Assembly (NCBI RefSeq): GCF_016342785.1
Contig: NZ_JAEINH010000004.1
Coordinates: 186,001 to 250,000, forward strand
Direction of reading: 5' to 3'
Origin: Sanguibacter suaedae
GTDB taxonomy: Bacteria; Actinomycetota; Actinomycetes; Actinomycetales; Cellulomonadaceae
Length of the DNA: 64,000 bases
Position 1 is the stretch's first letter. Each line of letters begins with the position of its first letter. The notes under the pieces are model-generated. The model did no database searches. It worked only from the letters and a program-made list of their open reading frames with translations, and was not told the origin of the DNA. Below, piece by piece: positions 40,763 through 51,015 of the stretch. Both the position numbers and the translations under genes were made by a program.

Positions 40763-41502
40763 GCGCGGGCGGTCGGGAGGTCGGCGGGCAGGTGGAGGCG
40801 GCAGGCCCCCCGTTCGGAGAAGGGGTGCAGCGAGGTTCCCTGGGAGGGGGCGCCGAGCTCGTCGAGGAGGCCGCGCGCGAGACCGAGGTGCACGCCGCAG
40901 ACGACCTCCGGGTGCTGGTGCGCCGCCTCGAGGAGGGGGCAGCGACGGAGCCGGACGTCGGTGGCGTCCGTGGTCGTGTCGACCTCGGGGTCGAACCCGA
41001 GGGAGTCGAGGACGGTCACCAGACGGTCCAGGGGGCGCGCCGCGTCGCCGTCGTCCGGGCCGACGTGGGTGCGTGCGAGGTCGCGGCCCCATCCGGTGCC
41101 GGCGGTGGTCGCGTCCTCCGCGGGGCTGCTGCTGGTCCGGGCGATGTGCCCGGCGAGCGCGGCGGCGAGGCTTGCGTACTCGCGGGCGTCCTCGGACAGC
41201 CCGGCGCGGGCGGTCGCCCGGTAGAGCCAGGCCGGGCGTCCCCGGCCGACGGCCTCGGCGCGCTCCCGCTCCACCTCGCCGACGGCGACGAGCGCGTCGA
41301 GGTGCTCGCGGACCGTGTTGGTGTGCTGGTGCAGGGCGGCTGCCACCGTGCCGGCGGTGCACGGCTCGGGCTGGTCGACGAGCTGGGCGAGGACGTCGGA
41401 CTGCGCCCGGGTGAGGCGGACGCGGCGTCGTCCGGAGAACCGTGCGGGACGCGGTCCGAGCGGCTCCTCCGGGAGGAGGGCCACGAGTCGGTTATTTTCC
41501 AC
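40759..41502 (-). CDS. ArsR/SufR-like transcriptional regulator with Fe-S type cysteines
   Basis: 247 aa. N-terminal winged HTH (RRVRLTRAQSDVLAQLVDQP, then TAGTVAAALHQHTNTVREHL). A C-terminal region has RRCPLLEAAHQHPEVVCGVH, the spacing seen in SufR-like regulators that bind an iron-sulfur cluster. It is the first gene of the nirK operon and would sense NO or redox state. GTG 41502. The leader is an AT-rich stretch (41488-41522), so the transcript may be nearly leaderless. Confidence 0.8.
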   Translation of the reverse strand: MENNRLVALLPEEPLGPRPARFSGRRRVRLTRAQSDVLAQLVDQPEPCTAGTVAAALHQHTNTVREHLDALVAVGEVERERAEAVGRGRPAWLYRATARAGLSEDAREYASLAAALAGHIARTSSSPAEDATTAGTGWGRDLARTHVGPDDGDAARPLDRLVTVLDSLGFDPEVDTTTDATDVRLRRCPLLEAAHQHPEVVCGVHLGLARGLLDELGAPSQGTSLHPFSERGACRLHLPADLPTARA

Positions 41503-41593
41503 GGGATCGAGTGTATTAAAGTCCGCTGCACCCGCCTAGGACGATGGCCCTGCAGGCACGGCCCCGTCGTCCCCACCCCGACCGGAGGTCACC

Positions 41594-41950
41594 GTGACCG
41601 CACACCAGCCCGCGCACCAGCCCGCACCGCAGCCCGTCGAGATCGAGCCGCGCCCCGACGCGCACCGCTCCTCGGGCGCGGAGGGCGGGTCCGGCTGCGC
41701 CTGCGGCCACGAGGCCGAGGCGCTGCCCGAGCTCGACGCCACGGCGATCCCCCACGCGCTCCGGCACGCCACGATCTTCGGGGCGCTCGGCTCCCTCGCG
41801 CCCGGGGCGGGTCTCGTCCTCGTCGCGCCGCACGACCCCCTCCCGCTCCTCGCCCAGCTCGAGGACCGCTGGCCGGGACGGTTCGACGTCGTGCGCACGG
41901 AGACAGGCCCCACGGTCTGGCGCCTGCGATTCACCCGCACCCGGGGATGA
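41594..41950 (+). CDS. DUF2249 domain protein
   Basis: 118 aa. After a Pro/His/Gln-rich N terminus and a CACGH motif comes the DUF2249 core (LDATAIPHALRHATIFGALG, then GAGLVLVAPHDPLPLLAQLE and VWRLRFTR), a TusA-like small fold often found with NnrS, hemerythrin and nitrite/NO genes. GTG 41594 after GGAGGT. It is divergent from the nirK operon, with a 91-bp shared regulatory gap. Confidence 0.85.
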   Translation: MTAHQPAHQPAPQPVEIEPRPDAHRSSGAEGGSGCACGHEAEALPELDATAIPHALRHATIFGALGSLAPGAGLVLVAPHDPLPLLAQLEDRWPGRFDVVRTETGPTVWRLRFTRTRG

Positions 41951-42077
41951 CCGCCGACGGTCACCGTCACGACGTCGGTCACGTCCCGGCGTCGTGACAG
42001 GCTGTCGGGTCAAGGTCACACCGGAGCCCCGCGTCCTGCCGGAGAACCTTCGGCGCCCTGGTGGGATGATGTGGGGT

Positions 42078-43238
42078 ATGGCTCCCAGCACCGAGACCCC
42101 GCAGGCCGCGCTGCCCTACGACGCGCTCCTCCTCTACTCCTTCGGAGGACCCAACAAGGCGGAGGACGTCGTGCCGTTCCTGCGCAACGTCACCGCGGGC
42201 AAGGGCATCCCCGACTCCCGCCTCGAGGAGGTCGGCGAGCACTACTACGGCTTCGGTGGCAAGAGCCCCATCAACGAGCAGAACCTCGCGCTCAAGGCCG
42301 CGATCGAGGCCGAGCTCGCCGCGCGCGGCATCGAGCTGCCCGTGGTCTGGGGCAACCGCAACTGGGAGCCGTACACCCGCGACGCCCTCGACGAGCTCAA
42401 GGCGATGGGCGCCTCACGGGTCGTCGCCCTCGTCACGAGCGCCTACTCGTCGTACTCCGGGTGCCGCCAGTACCGCGAGGACCTCGCCGTGACCCTCCAG
42501 GGAGCGGGCGACCTCGACGAGGAGGGGTCCACGAGCGTGCAGTTCGACAAGGTCCGCTCCTACTTCAACCACCCCGGCTTCGCCCAGGCGAACGTCGACG
42601 CGATCGTGGACGCGTACCGCGAGCTCGCCGCCCGCGACGGTGTCACCGCCCAGGACGCGGCCGGCGCCACCCTCGTCTTCGTGACCCACTCCATCCCGGA
42701 CACCATGGAGGCCGCCTCCGCCGTCTCCGGCGCCACATACTCCGAGCAGCACCTCGACCTCGGTGCCGTCGTCGCCGAGCGGGTCGAGGCCGAGCTGGGC
42801 CACCCCGTCACGTGGACGCTCGCCTACTGCTCCCGCTCCGGCCCGCCCACCCAGCCGTGGCTCGAGCCGGATGTCAACGACCTCCTCGGCCAGCTGTCCG
42901 AGGCCGGGACGAAGGCCGTGGTCCTCTCACCCATCGGGTTCGTCTCCGACCACATGGAGGTCGCATACGACCTCGACACCGAGGCCCTGGCGACCGCTGC
43001 CGAGCTCGGCCTCGCCGCGGTGCGGGCCGGCACCGTCGGCACCCGTGCGCCCTTCGTGGCCGGTCTCGTCGACCTCGTCCTCGAGCGTGCGGCGCTCGCC
43101 CGCGAGGAGGACGTCGTCGAGGCCGCCGTGGGGAACCTCGGCGCCTACCGCTCGGTGTGCCGACCCGGCTGCTGCCGCAGGCGCGACGGCGAGGACAGCG
43201 GCGTGCCCGCGCTGTGTAGCGTCGGTCTCTACACCTGA
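42078..43238 (+). CDS. cpfC: Ferrochelatase (coproporphyrin III ferrochelatase, actinobacterial type)
   Basis: 386 aa. Inserts iron into coproporphyrin III in the coproporphyrin-dependent haem pathway. N-terminal [20 protein letters not shown], active-site [12 protein letters not shown] (His), [17 protein letters not shown], and [20 protein letters not shown] with the catalytic Glu. The C terminus has Cys residues (CRPGCCRR and a later Cys) that fit the [2Fe-2S] ligands of actinobacterial ferrochelatases. ATG 42078. The ChdC gene follows 61 bp downstream. Confidence 0.95.
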   Translation: MAPSTETPQAALPYDALLLYSFGGPNKAEDVVPFLRNVTAGKGIPDSRLEEVGEHYYGFGGKSPINEQNLALKAAIEAELAARGIELPVVWGNRNWEPYTRDALDELKAMGASRVVALVTSAYSSYSGCRQYREDLAVTLQGAGDLDEEGSTSVQFDKVRSYFNHPGFAQANVDAIVDAYRELAARDGVTAQDAAGATLVFVTHSIPDTMEAASAVSGATYSEQHLDLGAVVAERVEAELGHPVTWTLAYCSRSGPPTQPWLEPDVNDLLGQLSEAGTKAVVLSPIGFVSDHMEVAYDLDTEALATAAELGLAAVRAGTVGTRAPFVAGLVDLVLERAALAREEDVVEAAVGNLGAYRSVCRPGCCRRRDGEDSGVPALCSVGLYT

Positions 43239-43299
43239 CGTCCCCGGCGGCCCAGCCCGTCGACGTACCCGCACCCCGCACCCACCGAGAGAGAAGGAC

Positions 43300-44058
43300 A
43301 TGACCGACAGCACCCACGGACACCACCGCGCCGACACCGACGAGGTCGTCGACACGACCGACATCAACTCCACCGTGCGCTACGCCATGTGGTCCGTGTT
43401 CTCCACCGTGCAGACCCTGCCCACGGACGACGTCGAGCGCCGCGCCCTCGTCGACGACGCCCTCGCGGCAGTCGGCGGCGCGTCGAGCGGCACGGACACC
43501 GAGCTCACGGTGCGCGGCTGGTACGACGTGGGCGGCCTGCGGTCCGACGCCGACCTCATGGTGTGGTGGCACGGGCCCACCATCGAGTCCGTGCAGGGCG
43601 CCTACCAGCGGCTGCGCGCCTCCGACCTCGGCCGGCACCTCGAACCCGTGTGGTCCGTGGCGGCCCTCCACCGCCCGGCGGAGTTCAACCGGGGGCACGT
43701 CCCGGCGTTCATGGCCGACGAGGCCCCCGAGGCGTACCTCTGCGTCTACCCGTTCGTCCGGTCCTACGAGTGGTACCTGCTGCCCGCTGCCGAGCGCAGC
43801 ACCATGCTCCGGGACCACGGGATCGCCGCCGCCGGGTACAAGGACGTGCGGGCCAACACGGTCTCCGCGTTCGCGCTCGGGGACTACGAGTGGATCCTCG
43901 CCTTCGAGGCCGCCCGCCTCGACCGCATCGTCGACCTCATGCGGGACCTGCGCGACACCGAGGCGCGGCGCCACGTCCGGGAGGAGATCCCCTTCTTCAC
44001 CGGGCCGCGCACCGATCTCCACGCGTGGGCGGACCGTCAGCCGCTCGCCGACGACTGA
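43300..44058 (+). CDS. chdC: Coproheme decarboxylase ChdC (HemQ, chlorite-dismutase family)
   Basis: 252 aa; converts coproheme to haem b with peroxide. Family pattern: [39 protein letters not shown], and [20 protein letters not shown] with DHG, which carries the Tyr/His region used by actinobacterial ChdC, then [11 protein letters not shown] and [11 protein letters not shown] 43300 after AGAAGG. With the ferrochelatase upstream it completes the coproporphyrin branch. Confidence 0.93.
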   Translation: MTDSTHGHHRADTDEVVDTTDINSTVRYAMWSVFSTVQTLPTDDVERRALVDDALAAVGGASSGTDTELTVRGWYDVGGLRSDADLMVWWHGPTIESVQGAYQRLRASDLGRHLEPVWSVAALHRPAEFNRGHVPAFMADEAPEAYLCVYPFVRSYEWYLLPAAERSTMLRDHGIAAAGYKDVRANTVSAFALGDYEWILAFEAARLDRIVDLMRDLRDTEARRHVREEIPFFTGPRTDLHAWADRQPLADD

Positions 44059-44099
44059 CGGTCCTGCCCCGGCCGGTCAGGGCCGACGACGCGAGGTGA

Positions 44100-45428
44100 T
44101 CAGGGGTAGAGCCCGCGGATCTGGTGCGCCTCCGCGACCCTGCGCACGCCGATGGCGAGGGCAGCGTCGCGCAGGGTGACGCCCTCGCGGCGGGCCAGCC
44201 CGGCGACATCCTCGTACGCCGACCGCATGCGCCCGCCGAGCTTCTCCTCGATCTCGGCGAGCGTCCACCAGTACGCCTGGTTGGCCTGCACCCACTCGAA
44301 GTAGGACACGACCACACCGCCGGCGTTCGCGAGGATGTCCGGCACGACGACCGTGCCCTTCTCCGCGAGGATCCGGTCGCCGTCCGCCGTCGTGGGACCG
44401 TTCGCACCCTCGACGACGAACCGCGCGCGCACCGAGGGGGCCGTCGACGAGTTGAGGACCCCGTCCACCGCGGCGGGGACGAGGACGTCCACGTCGAGCG
44501 CCAGCAGGGCCTCGTTGTCGATCGGGTCGCTGGCGTCGAACCCCTGCACCGTGCCCGTCTCGGCGACGTGGTCGACGAGACGCTGGACGTCGAGCCCGGT
44601 GGGGTTGGTGATGCCTCCGTGCTCGTCGCTCACGGCGATGACTCGCGCGCCCTCGGCGGCGAAGATCGACGCCGCGTGCGCGCCCACCTTCCCGAAGCCC
44701 TGGACGGCGATGGTCGCGCCCCGCAGGTCGTGACCGGCCTCCACGAGCGCTGCCTGCGTCACGTGCACCACGCCGCGCGACGTCGCCGTCGGGCGACCCA
44801 GCGACCCGCCGACCGCGAGCGGCTTGCCGGTGACCACGGCGGGGATCGTGTAGCCCTGGCTCACCGAGTAGGTGTCCATGACCCACGCCATCGTCTGCTC
44901 GTTCGTGCCCATGTCGGGCGCCATGATGTCCCGCTCCGGACCGATGACCGGCATGATCTCGCTCGTGTACCGACGGGTGACGCGCTCCAGCTCGTCCTGG
45001 CTGTACTCGCCGGGGGTGATGCCCACACCACCCTTCGCGCCACCGTAGGGCAGCTCCACGACGGCGCACTTCCACGTCATGAGCATCGCGAGGGCACGGA
45101 CCTCGTCGATGTCGACGCTCGGGTGGTACCGGAGCCCGCCCTTGCCCGGCCCGCGCGACACGTTGTGCTGCACCCGGAACCCGTGGAACAGCTCGGTGGT
45201 GCCGTCGTCCCGGCGGAGGGGCACCGCGACGTTGATCTCCCGCCGTGGGGTGGCGAGCATCTCGTGGAGCCCCGGGCCGTAGCCGAGGATGTCGACTGCC
45301 CCGGCGAGCTGCCCGAGGGCGTTCTGCCAGGGGGTGGGCTGCGCGCCGGTGGGCGCGGTCTGCTGGTCCGGCGCGGGGATCGCGCTCGTGGCGCTCCCCG
45401 ATGCGGGCTGGGTGTGCGTGGTGGTCAC
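44100..45428 (-). CDS. Glu/Leu/Phe/Val dehydrogenase (glutamate dehydrogenase type)
   Basis: 442 aa. Catalyses reversible amination of 2-oxoglutarate (or related oxo acid). Substrate lysine region GPGKGGLRYHPSVD, catalytic Lys in WKCAVVELPYGGAKGGV, nucleotide fold IAVQGFGKVGAHAASIF, and VVPDILANAGGVVVSYFEWV. The length and GTNEQTMAWVMDTYS fit the short hexameric NAD/NADP type. GTG 45428. It converges with chdC and stands alone. Confidence 0.92.
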   Translation of the reverse strand: MTTTHTQPASGSATSAIPAPDQQTAPTGAQPTPWQNALGQLAGAVDILGYGPGLHEMLATPRREINVAVPLRRDDGTTELFHGFRVQHNVSRGPGKGGLRYHPSVDIDEVRALAMLMTWKCAVVELPYGGAKGGVGITPGEYSQDELERVTRRYTSEIMPVIGPERDIMAPDMGTNEQTMAWVMDTYSVSQGYTIPAVVTGKPLAVGGSLGRPTATSRGVVHVTQAALVEAGHDLRGATIAVQGFGKVGAHAASIFAAEGARVIAVSDEHGGITNPTGLDVQRLVDHVAETGTVQGFDASDPIDNEALLALDVDVLVPAAVDGVLNSSTAPSVRARFVVEGANGPTTADGDRILAEKGTVVVPDILANAGGVVVSYFEWVQANQAYWWTLAEIEEKLGGRMRSAYEDVAGLARREGVTLRDAALAIGVRRVAEAHQIRGLYP

Positions 45429-45461
45429 GTGTCCTCCGTGGTCGGTTCCGACGCCGTCAAC

Positions 45462-46274
45462 CTACTCGCCGACGCCGCCTTCCGTCTCGGGCTGCGTCCC
45501 GAGGCGGTCGATCCGTGCGATCTCGTCAGCGGTCAGGGTGAGGTCGAGGGCCCGGAAGTTCGACTCGATGCGCGACGGGGTCACCGACTTGGGGATGACC
45601 ACGAAGCCGTGGTCGACGTGCCAGCGGAGCACCACGTGCGTGGGGTCCACCTCGTGGGCCGCGGCGACCTCCGCGAGGACCGGGTCGTCGAGGTCGGTGC
45701 GCTTGAACGGGCTGTACCCCTCGAGGACGACGCCGCGCGCGCCGAGCTCCTGGGCGACCGTCGCGTCGTAGTCCTTGGGGCTCCACGGGATCTGGTTCAC
45801 GGCAGGGGTCTCCCCGGTGGCCGCGACCAGCTCGTCGATCTGCGCCACGGAGTAGTTGCTCACCCCGACGGACCGTGCGAGGCCCTCGTCCCGGAGGGAG
45901 AGGAACTCCGACCAGGTCTCGGGCCGTGCCTCGCCGTTCGGCGGCCAGTGGACGAGCCACAGGTCGACGTGGTCGAGACCGAGGTCCGTGAGGGACTGCT
46001 CGAGGGTGCGTCGCTCGTCGCCCGCGTTGTCCGGGGGGAGCTTGGTGGTCACGAAGATCTCGCCGCGCGGGACGCCGGAGTCGGCGATGGCGCGACCGAC
46101 CTGGGTCTCGTTGCCGTACCCGGTCGCGGTGTCGATGTGTCGGTACCCGGTGCGCAGCGCGTGCAGGACGGACGTGTATGCGTCGTCGCCCTCCGACTGC
46201 CAGGTGCCGAAACCGAGGAGCGGGATGTCTCCGCCGCTCAGGGGTGTGCTGGGGCCGTGTACTGGTGTGTCCAT
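45462..46274 (-). CDS. Aldo/keto reductase
   Basis: 270-aa NADPH-dependent carbonyl reductase with a TIM barrel. Tetrad visible: Asp/Tyr in YRHIDTATGYGNETQVG, Lys in IFVTTKLPP, His in VDLWLVHWP. Coenzyme site VIPKSVTPSRIESNF at the end. It resembles the 2,5-diketo-gluconate reductase (Dkg)-like AKR5 group. It lies between gdh and cebR on the same strand; no functional link is visible. Confidence 0.92.
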   Translation of the reverse strand: MDTPVHGPSTPLSGGDIPLLGFGTWQSEGDDAYTSVLHALRTGYRHIDTATGYGNETQVGRAIADSGVPRGEIFVTTKLPPDNAGDERRTLEQSLTDLGLDHVDLWLVHWPPNGEARPETWSEFLSLRDEGLARSVGVSNYSVAQIDELVAATGETPAVNQIPWSPKDYDATVAQELGARGVVLEGYSPFKRTDLDDPVLAEVAAAHEVDPTHVVLRWHVDHGFVVIPKSVTPSRIESNFRALDLTLTADEIARIDRLGTQPETEGGVGE

Positions 46275-46339
46275 CACCTCAGTGTGCCCTCGGCCTCGCG
46301 ACAGCGCACGAGATCGGGAGCGGCGTCCAGGTGCGCGGC

Positions 46340-47395
46340 TCAGGTCGAGGAGCGCTCGACGAGCTCGGGGAGCAGGACGATCTCGCTCTGCGTCCGGCTC
46401 ACCGTGCGGAAGCCCTCGAGGTCCGGGCTGAACGCCTCGTCCGTGAGGATCCCGAGGGTCGACAGGAGCTCCTCGGTCGCCGCCCGCGCCATCCGGACCA
46501 CGGGGTTGCTCACGGTCGTCAGGGCCGGGACGGTGCCCTCCGCGACGCCGAGGTCGTCGTAGCCGACGACGGCGACGTCCCCGGGCACCGACCGTCCGTG
46601 CTTGGCGAGGACGCGCAGGGCGCCCACGGCCATGAGGTCCGACGCGGCGAACACACCGTCGATGGTGGGGTCCGCCTCGAGGATCGCCTCCATGGCGCGC
46701 ACTCCCGCGGCCGTGGTGAAGTCCCCGCGCTCCACGGGCCCGTCGGGAAGTCCTGCGGCTCGCAGGGCCTCCCGCCACCCCTCGAGCCGGTCCTCGCCCG
46801 CAGTCATGTCTCCGGGACCGGCGATGTGCGCGACGTTGCGGCACCCGCGCGACACGAGGTGCTCCGTGGCGAGCCGTCCTCCGGCGAGGTTGTCGACGTC
46901 CACGAAGCGCAGACCGGACAGGAGCCGGAACGGTCGCCCGACGAACACGGCAGGCAGCTGGGACGCCACGATCGCCGTCTCGAGGTCGTCCTTGCGGTGG
47001 TGCGAGACGACGATGGCACCGTCCACGTGCCCGTTGCGCAGGTAGCGGCCGAGGCGGGACGTGCTCTCTCCCGGCTTGGCGATGAGGAGCACGAGCTGAA
47101 GGTCGGAGTCCTTGAGGGCCGTGTTCATGCCCCTCAGGGTCGCCGCGAAGAAGGGGTCGTTGAGGACCCGCTCGTCGGGTTCGGGCACCACGAGGGCGAT
47201 GGAGTTGGTGCGGCGCGTGACGAGCGAGCGCGCCGCCCGGTTCGGGATGTACCCGAGCCGGGCGATCGCGTCGTCGACAGCGGCCTGTGCCTCGGGAGAG
47301 ACCCGTGAGCCACCGTTGATGGCCCTCGACGCCGTGGAGCGTGACACTCCGGCTTCCTGCGCCACCTCTTCCAGCGTGGGGATCTGCGTACTCAT
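46340..47395 (-). CDS. cebR: LacI-family repressor of the cellobiose operon (CebR/CelR type)
   Basis: 351 aa. N-terminal HTH and hinge (TLEEVAQEAGVSRSTASRAI and IPNRAARSLVTRRT), then a sugar-binding periplasmic-type domain (VDGVFAASDLMAVGALRVLA). It ends the operon cebE-cebF-cebG-bglC-cebR, the same order as in Streptomyces, and a perfect CebR/CelR 14-mer lies at the head of that operon. ATG 47395 after GAGGAG. Cellobiose-induced repression is established for homologues. Confidence 0.9.
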   Translation of the reverse strand: MSTQIPTLEEVAQEAGVSRSTASRAINGGSRVSPEAQAAVDDAIARLGYIPNRAARSLVTRRTNSIALVVPEPDERVLNDPFFAATLRGMNTALKDSDLQLVLLIAKPGESTSRLGRYLRNGHVDGAIVVSHHRKDDLETAIVASQLPAVFVGRPFRLLSGLRFVDVDNLAGGRLATEHLVSRGCRNVAHIAGPGDMTAGEDRLEGWREALRAAGLPDGPVERGDFTTAAGVRAMEAILEADPTIDGVFAASDLMAVGALRVLAKHGRSVPGDVAVVGYDDLGVAEGTVPALTTVSNPVVRMARAATEELLSTLGILTDEAFSPDLEGFRTVSRTQSEIVLLPELVERSST

Positions 47396-47406
47396 GGTTC
47401 TCCTCA

Positions 47407-47428
47407 GGACCGACGACGTCGTCGGTCC
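47407..47428. other. Perfect 22-bp palindrome between bglC and cebR
   Basis: The half GGACCGACGAC is followed directly by its reverse complement, 19 bp after the bglC stop and 12 bp before cebR. In RNA it forms a strong hairpin. It may weaken read-through into cebR, or be an operator; which one cannot be told from sequence. Confidence 0.6.
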
Positions 47429-47447
47429 GTCGACGGGTCGTGCGTGG

Positions 47448-48949
<1,502 letters not shown>

Positions 48950-48953
<4 letters not shown>

Positions 48954-49861
48954 CCCTTGACCGCTCCCTGCATGATCCCCGTGACGAGGTGACGGCCGGC
49001 GAAGATGAACACGATGACCAGCGGTGCGGTCGACAGGAGGACACCGGCCATGATGAGCGAGTAGTCCTGGAAGTAGCTCGCCTGGAGCTGGCGCAGGACC
49101 AGCGGGAGCGTGGGGTTCTGGTTGTTGAGGATGATGGACGGCCAGAAGTACATGGTCCAGCTGCCGATGAACGTGAAGAGCGCGAGCATCGCCGCCGCCG
49201 GTCGTGCCGCGGGCATCGCGACGTGCCAGAAGGTGCGGATCATGGACGCGCCGTCGACGCGCGCGGCCTCGATGAGCTCGTAGGGCAGGGCGCTCTCGAG
49301 GTACTGCGTCATCCAGAACACGCCGAACGCGGTGACCACGCCGGGGAGGATGACCGCGATGAGCTTCCCGGACCAGCCGATCTCCGACATCACGATGAAC
49401 AGCGGGACGATGCCCAGCTGGGTGGGGACGGCCATCGTCGCGATGACGAAGACGAGGAGCGGGCCGCGCCCGCGGAACCGCAGCTTGGCGAAGGAGTACC
49501 CGGCGAGCGTCGAGAAGACGACGACGGCCACGGCCTGCGTGACGGCGACGATCGTCGAGTTCACGAGCCCCTTCATCAGCGGGATGTTCGACTCGAAGAT
49601 CCGCTGGAGGTTCGCGAAGAGGTTCCCGTCCGGGACCAGGCCCGGGATGGGGTTCTGCGAGATCGTCACCTGGTCGGAGGAGGCGAGGAGGAACGAGTAG
49701 ACGAACGGGTACGCCGAGATGAGGAGCACGATCCCGAGGATCGTGTAGGTGACCCACCCGGGGCGACGCTCGGCGCCGCCCACGCGGGAACGGCGACGGC
49801 GTGCGGCGGACCGGGCCGCGCCCTTGCCTGCGGTCTGGGCGATGACGGGGACCGAGCTCAT
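48950..49861 (-). CDS. cebG: Cello-oligosaccharide ABC transporter permease CebG
   Basis: 303 aa, six membrane helices, MalG type. The EAA loop is present (YELIEAARVDGASMIRTFWH with VAMP after it), which docks the shared ATPase (MsiK, not in the window). The first ~40 residues are basic and cytoplasmic. It overlaps both neighbours by 4 nt. The name is from position and partners. Confidence 0.9.
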
Positions 49862-50868
49862 CGTGCCCTCCTGGAGTTCTTGCGTGCCTTGGCCTTGGCC
49901 TGGGCGCCGTCGGACGAAGAGATCTTGGTCGTGATGAAGAAGTTGATCATCCCGATGACGATGATGATGAGGAAGAGGATCCAGGCGACGGCGGCCGCAC
50001 GGCCGAAGTTCTTCTGGTTCCCCCACCCGATGTCGTAGAGGAACATCGTGATGGTCATCCACTGACGGTCCGCGCCACCGAGGCCGGTCGGGTCGAACAC
50101 GCGGGGCTCGTCGAAGATCTGGAGCCCGCCGATGGTCGACGTGATGACGACGAAGATGATCGTCGCGCGCAGCTGGGGGATGGTCACCGACACGAACTGG
50201 CGCAGGCGCCCGGCACCGTCGATGATCGCGGCCTCGTACAGCTCGCGGGGGACCGCCTGCATGGCGGCGAGGAAGATGAGGGTGTTGTAACCGGTCCAGC
50301 GGAAGTTCACCATGGTCGAGATGGCGAAGTGGCTGGCGAGGACGTCGGCATGCCAGCGGACGGGCTCGATCCCGACGTAGCCGAGGACCTCGTTGATGAG
50401 GCCGTACTGGTCGGCGAAGAGGCGACCGAAGATGAGGCCGACGGCCACGGGTGCGACGACGTAGGGGAGGAGGACACCCATGCGCCAGAACGTCTTGGCC
50501 CGGATGTTCGCGTCGAGGAGGGCGGCGAGCACGATCGCGATGAGGACCTGCGGGACCGACGACAGCAGGAAGATCGAGAACGTGTTGCGCAGCGACTTCC
50601 AGAAGTTGGGCTGTCCGAAGACGTCGACGTAGTTCTGCAGCCCGACGAACTCGCCCTGACCGGTGAGCAGGTGCCACTGGTGGACGGAGACGACCGCGGT
50701 GTACACGAGCGGGAAGAGGCCCGTGATGGCGAACAGGATGAAGAACGGCGAGATGTACAGGTACGGGGAGAGCTTGACGTCCCACTTGCCACGCCGCTGG
50801 TTGAGCGCGATGCGCTTCGCGGTGCGTTGTGAGTCGGGGGCGGGCTTCGGTGGGGACAGGACAGCCAT
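49858..50868 (-). CDS. cebF: Cello-oligosaccharide ABC transporter permease CebF
   Basis: 336 aa, MalF type with six helices. First helix in YLYISPFFILFAITGLFPLV; EAA loop in RELYEAAIIDGAGRLRQFVS. ATG 50868. It is separated from cebE by 147 bp that hold a hairpin, so its expression may be lower than that of the binding protein. Confidence 0.9.
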   Translation of the reverse strand: MAVLSPPKPAPDSQRTAKRIALNQRRGKWDVKLSPYLYISPFFILFAITGLFPLVYTAVVSVHQWHLLTGQGEFVGLQNYVDVFGQPNFWKSLRNTFSIFLLSSVPQVLIAIVLAALLDANIRAKTFWRMGVLLPYVVAPVAVGLIFGRLFADQYGLINEVLGYVGIEPVRWHADVLASHFAISTMVNFRWTGYNTLIFLAAMQAVPRELYEAAIIDGAGRLRQFVSVTIPQLRATIIFVVITSTIGGLQIFDEPRVFDPTGLGGADRQWMTITMFLYDIGWGNQKNFGRAAAVAWILFLIIIVIGMINFFITTKISSSDGAQAKAKARKNSRRAR

Positions 50869-50934
50869 GGGGATCCTTCTGAGATGCGCGGGGGAGACCG
50901 GGGGCTCGCGCGGATGAGCAGAGGTGTGACGCCG

Positions 50935-50972
50935 CGGGCGTCGGCCTGATCGGGTGATCCGGCCGACGCCCG
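50935..50972 (-). other. Intercistronic hairpin cebE-cebF
   Basis: 12-bp perfect stem (50935-50946 with 50961-50972), whose loop can also pair partly. It follows cebE by 43 bp. It could stabilise the cebE transcript 3' end or partly end transcription, favouring binding protein over permeases. Confidence 0.6.
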
Positions 50973-51015
50973 GGGCGGTCCTTCAGGTGGTGACTGGCTC
51001 AGGCGGTCCCGAGAC

